The position numbers were made by a program, and so were the translations under genes. DNA of 64,000 nucleotides from Microcoleus sp. bin38.metabat.b11b12b14.051 (GTDB lineage: Bacteria > Cyanobacteriota > Cyanobacteriia > Cyanobacteriales > Microcoleaceae), in assembly GCF_013299165.1 (NCBI RefSeq), contig NZ_JAAFKD010000028.1:18093-82092 (forward strand), read 5' to 3'. Of this stretch, positions 53,762 through 63,985 are shown piece by piece; position 1 is the stretch's first letter, and every line of letters starts with the position of its first letter. A model generated the notes under the pieces. It saw only the letters and a program-made list of their open reading frames with translations, had not been told where the DNA came from and did no database searches.

Positions 53762-54989
53762 ATGATAAAAACCTCGGAAAAAATCTCTCAATATATGAAT
53801 ATTCAAGAAGAAATTACAGTCAAAGACATTGACCATCTGGGCTTGGTCGCAGGTCTAATAGATGAGCTAGGAATCCTAGAACATATTAATCAATTAGTAG
53901 GTGAACAACCAGGAGAAATAGTTAGCGAGCGGGTTAGCAGTTAAGGCAATGATTATCAACGGATTAGGTTTACTATCAGCGCCATTATATTTATTTCCAA
54001 AATTCTTTGAAGGTAAAGATACAGAGCATTTAATAGGAGAAGGCATTCAACCAGAACATCTTAACGACTATCGTTTGGGAAGAGTTTTAGATCAACTATA
54101 TTTAGTGGGAGTCAGCCAAATCTTTACAATTATTGCCCTGGCTGCTGCCCAAAAGTTTGAAGTTAAGGTTGAGACATCTCACTTGGACTCAAGTTCTTTT
54201 CATCTGCATGGAAACTATGATTTTGAGCATCCATCGGTGGCTTTTTGGGCTCAGAATAGCCCGGAAGATGAATCAAATAGTTCAGCGAGCAATGATCCAA
54301 TACCTCCCGTCCCGATTTCAATTACTTACGGCTATTCTCAAGGGTCAAGCCCGGACTTACCACAGTTTATTGTACAGTTGATTTGTACCGGGGATGGAGA
54401 TGTACCACTTTTTTTGAAAGTAGCTTCTGGTAATGAATCAGATTCAGGCGTATTTGCATCAATTATTATGGAGTTTAAAAATCAGTTAAATTTAGATAGT
54501 TTAATGGTGGCTCAGGGCGCATTATATACGGCTCCTAATTTAAGTATTCTTACTGGTTGTAGATGGTTAAGTCGTGTCCCACAACGTCTAAAACAAGCAC
54601 AGCAACTGGTGTCTCAACTAAGTGAAACAGACTTTATTGATTCTGCTGTAACGGGATATCGCTCGTCGGAACACAAAAGTAATTATGGTGGAGTATTGCA
54701 GCGATGGCTAGTAGTAGAAAGCTCGGCACTGAGTCTGACCGACGTAAATTATCAATAAATATCAAAAAAAGTGAAATTGAAGCTCAACAAAAAATTAGGA
54801 AATTATCAAGTGTAGAATTCGCTTGTGAAACCGATGCAGTTGCGGCAGCCAATCACTTGTCTCAACAACTGAAGCATTATAATTTAAGCGATATTAAAAC
54901 TATTAAATCTGCCTTTAAAGCTGATGTTAGTTCGCCCAATCATACTGAAGCTTGTCCCTTGTCTTCTATATTTAAAGTGCCAGCAAAAC
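53762..54989 (+). pseudogene. IS1634 family transposase, 5' part, frameshifted
   Basis: Reading across frames gives the DUF4277 N-terminus (YMNIQEEITVKDIDHLGLVA), then MIINGLGLLSAPLYLFPKFF, LDSSSFHLHGNYDF with a DDE-type Asp, and the C-terminal SDRRKLSINIKKSEIEAQQK. Breaks lie near 53930 (one extra base before GLAVKAM) and near 54730. The protein is cut off where the ISL3 element begins at 54990. Not functional. Confidence 0.85.
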
Positions 54990-56227
54990 GGCTCTCCTGA
55001 GTTTATGGTGTAAAATGTATATACCAATACATTTACCATTATGAGCTTCCATATAGACTATCTATTAGACTTGCCTGGAATTAGGGTTGAAACTTGTACT
55101 CAAGTTGAGGGAAAAGTTTTCTTGGGATTGAGTATTGTATCTGAAGGAATTATTTGTCATCATTGTAACAACTATACCGAAAAATTGCATCAAAATCGAC
55201 CAACTTTAGTAAGAGATTTGTCGGTTTTTGGTCGTCCTGTTTATTTAAAGATCCCACGACGGCAGTTTTACTGTCCTAGTTGCCAACGATATCCCACAGA
55301 AAGAATAGATTTTTTAGGCTGAAAGAGACGGCATACTCAACGATACGAAGAAAATATTTATGAGCGCGTACAACAATCCAGTATGGAGCAAGTTGGACGA
55401 GAAGAAGGACTGAGTTATGACGAAATAAAAGGAATATTTGATCAGGTAATCAAGCTCAAAAAAAAACTAGATGGGAACGGGTTAAGCGAATTTCTTTGGA
55501 TGAAATAAGTATGCGGAAAAGCCAGGGAAATTTTGTAACTGTTGTTGGTGACATTTCTAATGGTAATCTGATTGAGATGATTGACTCTCACAGATGTGAG
55601 GAAATCATTGAAGTCCTTATGTCACAACCGATTGAGGTTCGCTTTCCAAGTTGAGGAAGTGAGTGTTGATATGTGGGGAGGATTCCCAAAAGTCATCAAA
55701 AAGGTATTCCCTCTCTTCCCAAGTTGTTATCGATCGTTTTCATGTGATGAAAGTAGTTAATCAAGACTTAAACAAATTACGTAGAGCAGCAGGAATAACA
55801 GACAGGCAAAGTAAATATTTATTATTAAGCAATCGAGTAAATCTGAACCCAGAGCAGATTGATAAATTAGAATTGACCTTAAAAAAATCAGAATGTTTGA
55901 GAATTGCGTATGAGATGAAAGAAAAATTTAGAGAAATATATGAAACCCATTTGACGGTAAAAAAAGGACAGAAAAAACTCAAGCAATGGCTAAATCATGC
56001 ACAAGTATTTTTGAGAGAATTCGCATCAACAATTGAGAATCATTTTGAGGGAATTTGTAACTACTTTATTCATCGCACAACAAGTGGGGTCATGTCAGGT
56101 ATCAACAATCGAATTAAGTTGATAATGCGGCAAGGATATGGCTTTTCTAATTTGAATAATTTCAAGAATCGTGTATTAGCTTGCTTTTCTGATTAGATAA
56201 GTTTATAACCATAAGTTCAGGAGAGCC
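54990..56227 (+). mobile_element. ISL3 family insertion sequence, ~1.24 kb
   Basis: Ends are GGCTCTCCTGAGTTTATGG (left) and CCATAAGTTCAGGAGAGCC (right), imperfect inverted repeats of ~24 bp. The 8-bp flanks differ (AGCAAAAC versus CATTAGTG), so no target duplication remains; this fits recombination or deletion after insertion. Confidence 0.8.
55041..56196 (+). pseudogene. ISL3 family transposase, broken
   Basis: The N-terminal zinc-finger region (ICHHCNNYTEKLHQ, FYCPSCQRYPTERIDF) is intact to an in-frame stop at ~55320. Middle fragments include SMEQVGREEGLSYDEIKGIF and VVGDISNGNLIEMID. The C-terminal part VVIDRFHVMKVVNQDLNKLR to VMSGINNRIKLIMRQGYGF is open from about 55663. At least three disruptions make it inactive. 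Confidence 0.85.
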
Positions 56228-56232
56228 CATTA

Positions 56233-57715
56233 GTGAAAGCTATTTTAATCAATGGATTAGGATTTGTATCAAGACCTTTATATTTATTTAGCCAGTTTTT
56301 TGAAGACAAAGGAATCGAAACCTTGTTAGGTGCGGGCATAAAAGCGGATTATATAAATGACGATAAAATTGGCAGAGTCATGGATAAATTATATAAACAT
56401 GGATTGAACAAGATATTTATGGAAATTGTATGATCTGTGATTAAGAAGTTTCAAATAAATCTAAAGTATGCTCACTTAGATGCTACATCATTCCATCTAC
56501 ATGGGGAATACAAAAAGCCCCAAAATCCAAATAAAGAAACAGAAATAATCAAGTCAATCCCCATAAATATAACCTTCATGATATTCTCGCGATCATAGAC
56601 CTGACTTGAAACAAGTTCTATGTGATTTAATTGTAAATAGTGAAGGCTTGCCATTATTTACAAGAGCTGGAGATGGAAATGAAGCGGACAAAGCCGTATT
56701 CGGAAAAATATTAGTAGAGTTCAAAAATCAGATAAATATTGACAGTATCATGGTCTGTGACAGTGCATTATATAGTCAATAAAATATCCAGTTAATCAAA
56801 GATACGAAATGGATAAGTAGAGTACCCAAGACCATAAAAAAAGCCCAATAATTAGTACAGTCATCAGAGATGCCAGAGATAGACACATTAGAAAGAGCCA
56901 GAACAAAAGCCCTCAAATTAGACGGATATAAATGGAAAGAGGAAATAGTAAATTATGCGGGAATCAAACAAACTTGGCTAATAGTAGAAAGCCGAGAAAG
57001 AAAAGAAAGTGATTTAAGGCAACTCGAAAAAAAGATAGAAAAGGCTAAGGAGCGAGCTGAAAAAATGCTCAAGGAATTAAGAAAATAAAAATTTAATAGT
57101 GCCGAGTCAGCTCAAGATCAACTAAAAAGTATCAACAAAAATCTGAAGCTATTTGAAATCAAAGAAATTCAGGTAAGTTCTGGAAACCAATCAAAAGATA
57201 GTCAGACTATTTGTCAAATAGAAGGAGTGATTCACCAAAAAGATTCAGAGATAGAAATCCTCATAAAATCAGCAGGAAGATTTATTTTAGCCACCAACCT
57301 AGTTGATGATGAGAAGTTAGAACCATCAGAAATTCTGAGCAATTAGAAAAATCAACAGTAAGAGCGAGAGAGGATTTCGATTTCTGAAAGCTCCCTTGTT
57401 TTTCGCGGATAGTTTTTTTGTATAAACCCCAAAAAGAGTTGAGACCATGTTATGTTTAATGTCTCTGTCCTTGTTGGTTTATAGTCTCGGTCAACGGCAA
57501 CTTAGAAATCAATTAAAAGCAGCTAAAACTGGCATCAAAAATCAACTAGGAAAATCAACAGAGCTGCCCACGTTAAGATGGATATTTCAAGGTTTTCAAG
57601 GAATTCATATTTTGACTTTAAATGGGGTAAATCAAATTGTTAATTTAACAGATGAACGCCATTTTATTTTGAATAATTTGCCGTCATCTTGTCAAAAATA
57701 TTATCTACTTTCTTA
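56233..57715 (+). pseudogene. Second IS1634 family transposase, 3' part, heavily decayed
   Basis: Begins mid-protein with ILINGLGFVSRPLYLFSQFF, homologous to but clearly different from the 53.9-kb copy. It continues through AHLDATSFHLHGEYKK, LVEFKNQINIDSIMVCDSAL, IKQTWLIVESRERKESDLRQ and the C-terminal LGQRQLRNQLKAAKTGIKNQ. Several stops (e.g. ~56431, ~56780, ~57086) and frameshifts interrupt it. The N-terminal ~75 residues are missing at the ISL3 boundary. Confidence 0.85.
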
Positions 57716-57949
57716 ACCGTAACAACCAAACATCCTCTAACCCAAAATTATCATCATCAGGGGAATTAATTATTCCTCAATTTTTTAGTGCTTTACATAA
57801 ACTATTTTATGAGTCAAAGATTTAAGATTTGATTATTTCTCTTCTTTCAGCAGATGGGGTCAAGTATTTTTTCTTAATTATCGTAATTTTTGGCTTTTTG
57901 GGGATTGTATTTTATCGTATTTCAATTTGAAGTGCGGAATGTGGGTTGG

Positions 57950-58475
57950 ATGTGCGCGAGGGCTCTGTGCGCGGGGAGTCAGAAACCGGGTTTCTTCCTA
58001 AATCTTGGTGGGGATGCTTAAATTATCGCAGAAACCCGGTTTCTTGGATGATAGGCTCTTCGCGCGGGGAGTCAGAAACCGGGTTTCTTCCTAAATCTTG
58101 GTGGGGATGCTTAAAATATCGCAGAAACCCGGTTTCTTGGATTATCGCGGGGAGTCAGAAACCGGGTTTTTTCCTAAATCTTGGTGGGGATGCTTAAAAT
58201 ATCGCAGAAACCCGGTTTCTTGGATGTGTGCGGGGAGTCAGAAACCGGGTTTCTTCCTAAATCTTGGTGGGGATGCTGAGATTGTCGCAGAAACCCGGTT
58301 TCTTGGATTATCGCGGGGGTTCAGAAACCGGGTTTCTTCCTAAATTTGGGTGGGGATGCTGAGATTGTCGCAGAAACCCAGTTTCTTGGATTTGTACGGG
58401 GGTTCAGAAACCGGGTTTCTTCCTAAATTTGGGTGGGGATGCTGAGATTATCGCAGAAACCCGGTTTCTTGGACT
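57950..58475. repeat. Palindrome (REPIN-like) array A, six units
   Basis: Six ~85-bp units, each CAGAAACCGGGTTTCTTCC + TAAATCTTGGTGGGGATGCT ... TCGCAGAAACCCGGTTTCTT + GGA. The two halves are inverted copies of one near-palindrome. Spacers between units are short and similar, not unique. Spurious long frames run through it. Confidence 0.95.
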
Positions 58476-58495
58476 ACTCCTTTCCTTTAAGCAAG

Positions 58496-59602
58496 TTAAA
58501 CAAACTTAAAGTCGCTACGGGAAGGTGTGATGTTGAAGCTCAAATCTGGCACGTTTTTGACTACTGCTAATGTGTCGCCGCCGGAGGTTTGCACCAGAGT
58601 GTCATTGCCTTGAGGAGTCAGGCGATACTGATTACGATTGCCGCGCAACTGGATGTAGTCATCGCGGAAGTTGTAATCGACAATAGTCGCCTGACCGGTT
58701 CCTAGGTAAAACATTCCCTGGCGTGAGTTTCCTAACACAAAGGTATCCGCCCCCGCTCCACCTTCGAGAGTATCGAAATCGGGGCTATTTCTGCTGGCGT
58801 AGCCGTCGAGGTAGTCGTTACCCGCACCACCGTTTAGGTAATCGTTACCGGCTTCGCCATAGAGGGTGTCGTTGCCGGCGTTACCAATCAAGGTGTCGTT
58901 GGTGTTTTGCGCGTTGAGGATGTCATTCCCCGAACCGCCCGTGAAAACTTTGCCTCCTGAAGATGAGGGTGGAAGGGTAACACCGCCTCCGTTATTGCCC
59001 TGGTTTTTCCACTCCGAATAAGCTTGCAGGGGACTCATCGAATTGTTCAGTACAAAATCACGGCTTTGAGATGGAATTCCACCAATATAGCTAGTAAATA
59101 AACCATTAGCACCACGATTGTGTACCTCTATGTGAAAATGGGAGTTAGTGCCTTGGTTTTTGACTGTGCCGATCGACTCTCCAATCTTTACATCGCCTGT
59201 TAGCTTGGCACCTGTGAGATGACCGTATATCCATTGTTTTCCATCATTACCCAGTACAGTCACAAACTGGCCTATTCCATTGGTGTCTTGAACAACGTTT
59301 ATGATTTTTCCAGGCACTACTACTGAAACGTTTTTACCAGAACCAACTTTATAATCAATTCCTGCATGAGACTTAGTAGTGCCATTGTAAGAACCATCAG
59401 TAGTTATATCATAGGCATAGCCAGTATTCATGCCAGCGGCATAACCGAGAAGTGCTGTCGAAAGTTGTTGATTGACTTGCTTAACCTCGGCTGTAGACTC
59501 TTTGATACCTGTGTAAATGTTGCCTGTAGTAAGATTGTTATCAAATTGATAGCCATCACCACTTTGTTTATCCCATTCTTGCTCAGTTGTTGGTAAAGGC
59601 AT
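58496..59602 (-). CDS. M23-type peptidase with RTX calcium-binding repeats
   Basis: 368 aa. The N-terminal half holds an M23/LytM-like domain with zinc ligands in [13 protein letters not shown] (His-x-x-x-Asp) and [12 protein letters not shown] (His-x-His). A Pro/Ser linker leads to RTX nonapeptides ([30 protein letters not shown]). No Sec signal peptide is seen; RTX proteins usually leave by type I secretion using a C-terminal signal, which fits the acidic/aromatic end SRSDFKFV. Likely a secreted murein hydrolase-like protein. It lies between array A and the NB-ARC gene. Confidence 0.92.
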   Translation of the reverse strand: MPLPTTEQEWDKQSGDGYQFDNNLTTGNIYTGIKESTAEVKQVNQQLSTALLGYAAGMNTGYAYDITTDGSYNGTTKSHAGIDYKVGSGKNVSVVVPGKIINVVQDTNGIGQFVTVLGNDGKQWIYGHLTGAKLTGDVKIGESIGTVKNQGTNSHFHIEVHNRGANGLFTSYIGGIPSQSRDFVLNNSMSPLQAYSEWKNQGNNGGGVTLPPSSSGGKVFTGGSGNDILNAQNTNDTLIGNAGNDTLYGEAGNDYLNGGAGNDYLDGYASRNSPDFDTLEGGAGADTFVLGNSRQGMFYLGTGQATIVDYNFRDDYIQLRGNRNQYRLTPQGNDTLVQTSGGDTLAVVKNVPDLSFNITPSRSDFKFV

Positions 59603-59837
59603 TGTAGTTACTCCAGTTGTAATGTTTTGTTCTGTATTTACATTGGGGAATAGAATTTATAGTTATGCGTTTCACATAACCCGCTTCGCACTCAGTTAAT
59701 ATGTGCTTCAAGGGTTAGATAAATTCATAACTGAACTCTAGGTAATCAAAATCTAGTAAGCGCGATCGCCTTTATCGTTTAGTTCATCAAAACTTAGTAG
59801 GTAATCAATATTGACTACCTACTAAGCTAGCTAGGTT

Positions 59838-60038
59838 TTAGCCGTTATCTCGACGAACTGAATCCCAAGCACTATCGCGCGATTCTTTGTCAGTGCTACC
59901 TGTACCTCGGTAGTCTTTGCCAGTATTGTTATCGCGAATAGTCGTCTCTCGTGAACCCTCAGTAGCAAAGGAGGACTGAACACTGTTGTTGGTATCAGTA
60001 GATACGTCGTAACGGGCTGTGTCTTTTGGATCGGACAT
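59838..60038 (-). CDS. Small hydrophilic hypothetical protein
   Basis: 66 aa, highly charged and polar with no hydrophobic core (MSDPKDTARYDVSTDTNNSV, RETTIRDNNTGKDYRGTGST). Predicted disordered, resembling stress-related hydrophilic peptides only in composition. A ribosome binding-like GGAGATTAA precedes the ATG. Family not recognised. Confidence 0.5.
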   Translation of the reverse strand: MSDPKDTARYDVSTDTNNSVQSSFATEGSRETTIRDNNTGKDYRGTGSTDKESRDSAWDSVRRDNG

Positions 60039-60217
60039 CTTAGTTAATCTCCATTATTTTTGAAACTTGTGTCAAATCTCATCTTGATTTGTCACATCTT
60101 CACAATAACGGGTGTGTCAGAATGCTCGCAAGATCAGTTAAGATCGGTAGGAGACTAATGCTAACCGATCTAAATTGATCTAAATTGATCTTGATACTTA
60201 AATCAATACGCTGTAAA

Positions 60218-62560
60218 ATGCAGAACCTCATAACTCGTCAGTCAGTTAAAAAAATCATTAAGGAAGCTAGAAATAAAGAGAAGTGGACTGTCGATAGTAA
60301 AGAGCCACTTCGCAGAGCCAGTAAACTTCTAGATCCTCATTGGAAAGAAAGTGAGGATTATTTCTATCTAGGGGTAACGCAGGAAAGCTGGAAATTCTTT
60401 TTATATGGAATGCGTCCGATAAATGCTGATATCTTCAAAGCTTACTGTGAAGTTTTAAAACTCAACTGGGAAGACATTGCTGAACCTAGTGAAATTCAGG
60501 AACCAGCGCAACCTGTGGCGATCGCTCAGATCGCACTTCCCCCAGCCCCAAACCTGAATTTTGTGGGACGTGAAGAGGCGATCGCCAACCTTGACACGCT
60601 GATCGAGCAAGGAGCAAAAGTCATCGTCATCAAAGCTCCCGGCGGTGTTGGTAAAACGACTTTAGCGCAGGAATATCTCAAGTCTCAGGGTTTTGACTTA
60701 GTGGTGGAAGTGCTGATGGCTAAGGAGAAAGAGAATATTACCAGAGTCGAAAGTGCGATCGAGGAATTGCTGAAAAAAGACTTTCAGGAAGAACCAGGGC
60801 GGGAGTTTGGAATTACGCTTGGGAGACTGAAGCGGCAACTCCAGATACGCAGAGTTGGGGTATTGATTGATAATTTGGAACCCGCGCTAGATGGACAAGG
60901 CAGATTTATTGAACCCCATCGCGGCTACGTTGAATTGTTACGAGTTTTGGCTGATGCGTCGGTACAATCCGTGACGCTGATTACCAGCCGTCAGCCTTTG
61001 GCTGAATGTGTGGGTGTCACTAACTATTCGTTACCTAGCCTCAATGAACAAGCATGGCAAGATTTTTTGAGTCGCCGTGATATTGAGATAGACGCAACAA
61101 CTCTCAGGGAAATGCACAAGGCCTATGGCGGCAATGCTCTAGCTATGAATATCCTCTGCGCTCCCATACAGAGAGATGGAGGTATGCTAGCCTATTGGCA
61201 AGAATATAAAGTCGAAGCTGGGTTATTGGTAGAGTTAGCTGTAAAAAACCTGATCGAAGATCAGTTTAATCGTCTTGCTCAAATTTACCCAGATTCCTAT
61301 AAACTACTCTGCCGTTTGGGATGTTATCGCTATCAGGATGTGCCGACTGTCCCGACTGAGGGATTATTGTGTTTGTTGTGGGATGTGCCAGAAAGACAGA
61401 AGCGGCGGGTAATTGAATCTTTGCGAAATCTGTCGTTAGTTGAGTGTCTGAATCGAGAGTATTGGCTGCATCCGGTGATTCGGGAAGAGGCTATTAGTAG
61501 GTTGAGGGAAAGAGAAGATTGGGAAGAGGCTAATCATAAAGCAGCAGAGTTTTGGACTGAGAGTGTGAAGATTGTTGAAACTATAAAATATGGTTTGACA
61601 GCTTTTGAAGCTTACTACCATTATCTCGTGTTTCATAACTTCGATGGGGCTGCTGATGTTATTGTCAAAAGAAGACAAACTAAATTTGACAGAAGTGAGC
61701 CTCTGGGAATTGCATTTTATAGATTAGGCTTGTTGCAACAAATGAAGTTAGCAATAATTCAAATCATCACTAAAGTTACTCCTGGCTATGTCTTGAGCGT
61801 CCTTCACAACATATTAGGGGACATTTACTGGTTAACAGGCGATATTAAAAATAGTATTGAATCTCACGAACGATCGAGAATTATTGCGAGTGATTTTAAA
61901 TTGCTAAATCTTGAAATAGTTTCTTTTTTTAATATAGGTCTTTGTCAAATAGATTTATTAGAAATTGAAAAGGGGATAGCACTTTTTGATAAAGTTATAT
62001 CAATGGCTGAAAATACTGATTGCCATAGATATGCAGTAGAATCATATTATTGTCTAGCATTTTTGAAGTCATGCTTAAACTTGAAATACGAATCACTTGA
62101 ATTTGCTAATAAAAGTTCCGTCCCAGCAAATTCTAGTGTCTGGGCTTTAGGATATCGATTATTATTTTTAGGTCAAACATATAAAAATTTGAAAGACTTT
62201 GACAAGTCTTTTGAGATGTACCAAGAAGCTATCCAGTTTGCTGAAGAACTCCAGTATACTCAGGTGAGAGCCAAGGCTCTAACTGGTCTAGCAGAACTTT
62301 ATCGAGGACAGGAAGACTTTACAACAGCGCTTTCCCATCATTTAGAATCGATCGCACTTCTCGATCAAATCGGGGCTAAATGCGACCTAGCTGAAGCTTA
62401 CTATCAACTTGGATTAACTTATCAAAAGATGGGTGTGATTGACCAAAGTCAGGAAAATTTCGATAAAGCGATTGAACTTTTCCGTCAAATGGAAGCACCG
62501 AAGCAAGTTGAGAAAGTGCGGCGGGCTATTGGATTTGAGGGCGATGCTGTGGGGAGTTAG
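60218..62560 (+). CDS. NB-ARC/STAND ATPase with N-terminal HTH-like region and TPR repeats
   Basis: 780 aa from ATG 60218 (MQNLITRQSVKKIIKEARNK); an upstream in-frame start at 60185 is possible. The N-terminal ~90 residues (WKFFLYGMRPINADIFKAYC) look like an HTH/death-fold-like adaptor seen on cyanobacterial STAND proteins. NFVGREEAIANLD starts the NTPase. Walker A is APGGVGKTTLA (Gly142-Thr148), Walker B VGVLIDNLEPALD, sensor LITSRQPLAE, followed by a winged-helix-like segment (YWLHPVIREEAISRL). The C-terminal ~300 residues are TPRs (YYQLGLTYQKMGVIDQSQEN). NLR-like architecture; possible roles are signalling or anti-phage defence, but no effector domain is visible. Confidence 0.92.
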   Translation: MQNLITRQSVKKIIKEARNKEKWTVDSKEPLRRASKLLDPHWKESEDYFYLGVTQESWKFFLYGMRPINADIFKAYCEVLKLNWEDIAEPSEIQEPAQPVAIAQIALPPAPNLNFVGREEAIANLDTLIEQGAKVIVIKAPGGVGKTTLAQEYLKSQGFDLVVEVLMAKEKENITRVESAIEELLKKDFQEEPGREFGITLGRLKRQLQIRRVGVLIDNLEPALDGQGRFIEPHRGYVELLRVLADASVQSVTLITSRQPLAECVGVTNYSLPSLNEQAWQDFLSRRDIEIDATTLREMHKAYGGNALAMNILCAPIQRDGGMLAYWQEYKVEAGLLVELAVKNLIEDQFNRLAQIYPDSYKLLCRLGCYRYQDVPTVPTEGLLCLLWDVPERQKRRVIESLRNLSLVECLNREYWLHPVIREEAISRLREREDWEEANHKAAEFWTESVKIVETIKYGLTAFEAYYHYLVFHNFDGAADVIVKRRQTKFDRSEPLGIAFYRLGLLQQMKLAIIQIITKVTPGYVLSVLHNILGDIYWLTGDIKNSIESHERSRIIASDFKLLNLEIVSFFNIGLCQIDLLEIEKGIALFDKVISMAENTDCHRYAVESYYCLAFLKSCLNLKYESLEFANKSSVPANSSVWALGYRLLFLGQTYKNLKDFDKSFEMYQEAIQFAEELQYTQVRAKALTGLAELYRGQEDFTTALSHHLESIALLDQIGAKCDLAEAYYQLGLTYQKMGVIDQSQENFDKAIELFRQMEAPKQVEKVRRAIGFEGDAVGS

Positions 62561-63160
62561 AAACCGGGTTTCTTGGATTACACGCGGGGGCTCAGAAACC
62601 GGGTTTCTTCCTAAATTTGGGTGGGGATGCTGAGATTGTCGCAGAAACCCGGTTTCTTGGATGTGTGCGGGGGTTTTGTGTGCGGGGGCTCAGAAACCGG
62701 GTTTCTTCCTAAATTTGGGCATCCTCACCGAAATTATCGCAGAAACCCGGTTTCTTGGATGTGCGCGAGGGTTTTGTGTGCGGGGGTTCAGAAACCGGGT
62801 TTCTTCCTAAATTTTCGCATCCTCACCGAAATTATCGCAGAAACCCGGTTTCTTGGATGTGTGCGGGGGTTTTGTGCGCGGGGGCTCAGAAACCGGGTTT
62901 CTTCCTAAATCTGCGTTAGGAGACGGGAATTATCGCAGAAACCCGGTTTCTTGGATGTGCGCGAGAGCTCTGTGCGGGGGTTCAGAAACCGGGTTTCTTC
63001 CTAAATTTGGGTGAGGATGCTGAGATTGTCGCAGAAACCCGGTTTCTTGGATGTGTGCGGGGGTTTTGTGTGCGGGGGCTCAGAAACCGGGTTTCTTCCT
63101 AAATTTGGGTGGGGATTCGGAGATTGTCGCAGAAACCCGGTTTCTTGGATTTGGTTGCTT
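62545..63160. repeat. Palindrome (REPIN-like) array B, upstream side of RAYT 3' end
   Basis: One half-unit (62556-62577, TTAGAAACCGGGTTTCTTGG) and six full units of ~98 bp, each CTCAGAAACCGGGTTTCTTC + CTAAAT ... TCGCAGAAACCCGGTTTCTT + GGATGTGTGCGGGGGTTTTG. It begins at the NB-ARC stop and ends ~10 bp before the RAYT stop. Loop sequences vary (GGGTGGGGATGCTGAG, GGGCATCCTCACCG) while stems are conserved. Confidence 0.95.
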
Positions 63161-63170
63161 GGATTCGCGT

Positions 63171-63737
63171 CTATTCTTCAAAGGTTAAATGCTGGATTGA
63201 TCGATCGCTAGTTAAGTCTTCTAAAAAGTTACGATAAGTATCTGCTGAGTTAAATTGCGATCGCACTCGATCTATTTTAGGTAAACTTCCGTGACGCAGA
63301 TCGATATATTCTTGATAGCTGGAAAATTCCCAATCCTCGGCTTTGTCAACTATATTAGCACAGACAGGGTTTAAATGAATATAGCGAGTGAGATGTAATA
63401 AATAGTCTTCTCTATCTACATGAATCGCCTGAAACCTTCCCTGAAATAGTGAACCCACCTTGTGATATCGGTTATTGATAGCCTTAGCATAGGACAGAGT
63501 AAACGCCTGCATCAGCTTAGAAAAACGATCTGTTGTGAGATAAACTAATAAGTGATAGTGGTTCGGCATCAGACAATAAGCGATAATATCGACACCATTA
63601 GTAATCAGATAGTGTCTTAATTGGCGTAAAAAATAAATATAGTTATCTCGCTCAAAAAAAATAAGCTGACGGTCATTACCTCGGTTATAAACGTGGTAGT
63701 AATTACCTGTTTGTAAGATAACTTGGCGACGTGGCAT
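63171..63737 (-). CDS. REP-associated tyrosine transposase (RAYT), Y1/HUH family
   Basis: 188 aa, full length with no frame breaks. The HUH metal-binding motif is His60-Tyr-His62 in AYCLMPNHYHLLVYL. The catalytic Tyr is probably Tyr83 in FTLSYAKAINNRYHKVGSLF, followed by the characteristic QGRFQAIHVD and HLTRYIHLNPVCANIV. The N-terminus MPRRQVILQTGNYYHVYNRG is typical. RAYTs nick and join single-stranded palindromic REP sequences and are usually single-copy. This gene is directly flanked on both sides by paired GAAACCGGGTTTC palindromes, its probable substrates. Confidence 0.95.
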   Translation of the reverse strand: MPRRQVILQTGNYYHVYNRGNDRQLIFFERDNYIYFLRQLRHYLITNGVDIIAYCLMPNHYHLLVYLTTDRFSKLMQAFTLSYAKAINNRYHKVGSLFQGRFQAIHVDREDYLLHLTRYIHLNPVCANIVDKAEDWEFSSYQEYIDLRHGSLPKIDRVRSQFNSADTYRNFLEDLTSDRSIQHLTFEE

Positions 63738-63759
63738 ATTGTTCTCTCTGCGTGGAGGT

Positions 63760-63985
63760 TCTGTGCGCGGGGGACTCAGAAACCGGGTTTCTTGGACTAG
63801 ACGCGGGGCCTCAGAAACCGGGTTTCTTCCTAAATCTTAGCTACGATACCAAGATTGTCGCAGAAACCCGGTTTCTTGGAGGTGCGCGGGGGTTCTGTGT
63901 GCGGGGGGCTCAGAAACCGGGTTTCTTCCTAAATCTTCGTGAGGATGCCAAGATTATCGCAGAAACCCGGTTTCTTAGACTACTA
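63760..63985. repeat. Palindrome (REPIN-like) array C, upstream of RAYT
   Basis: A half-unit (CTCAGAAACCGGGTTTCTTG + GAC at ~63774) and two full units of ~95 bp of the same family as arrays A and B, starting ~25 bp before the RAYT start codon. The array may continue past the window; the end sequence CTACTAACTGCCGCC is not repeat. Confidence 0.93.

Larger units (their letters stand above)
53563..57947. mobile_element. Composite decayed IS region bounded by 16-bp inverted repeats
   Basis: AACCCACATTCCGCAC (53563-53578) and its exact complement (57932-57947) bound 4.4 kb of transposase remnants: a 5' part of one IS1634-family element, an ISL3-family copy, and the 3' part of a different IS1634-family element. 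The outer repeats fit IS1634-type ends. No target duplication is seen; the right flank is array sequence, the left is not. Confidence 0.75.

Noticed and set aside
57950..58475. CRISPR array
   Set aside because: Repeats are long inverted pairs with similar, non-unique spacers and irregular spacing; no cas gene is present. The same applies to 62545-63160 and 49293-49508.
62621..63211. Plus-strand frames in array B
   Set aside because: Translations (SQKPGFLDVCGG, RNPVSWM) repeat with the palindrome units and have no independent support.
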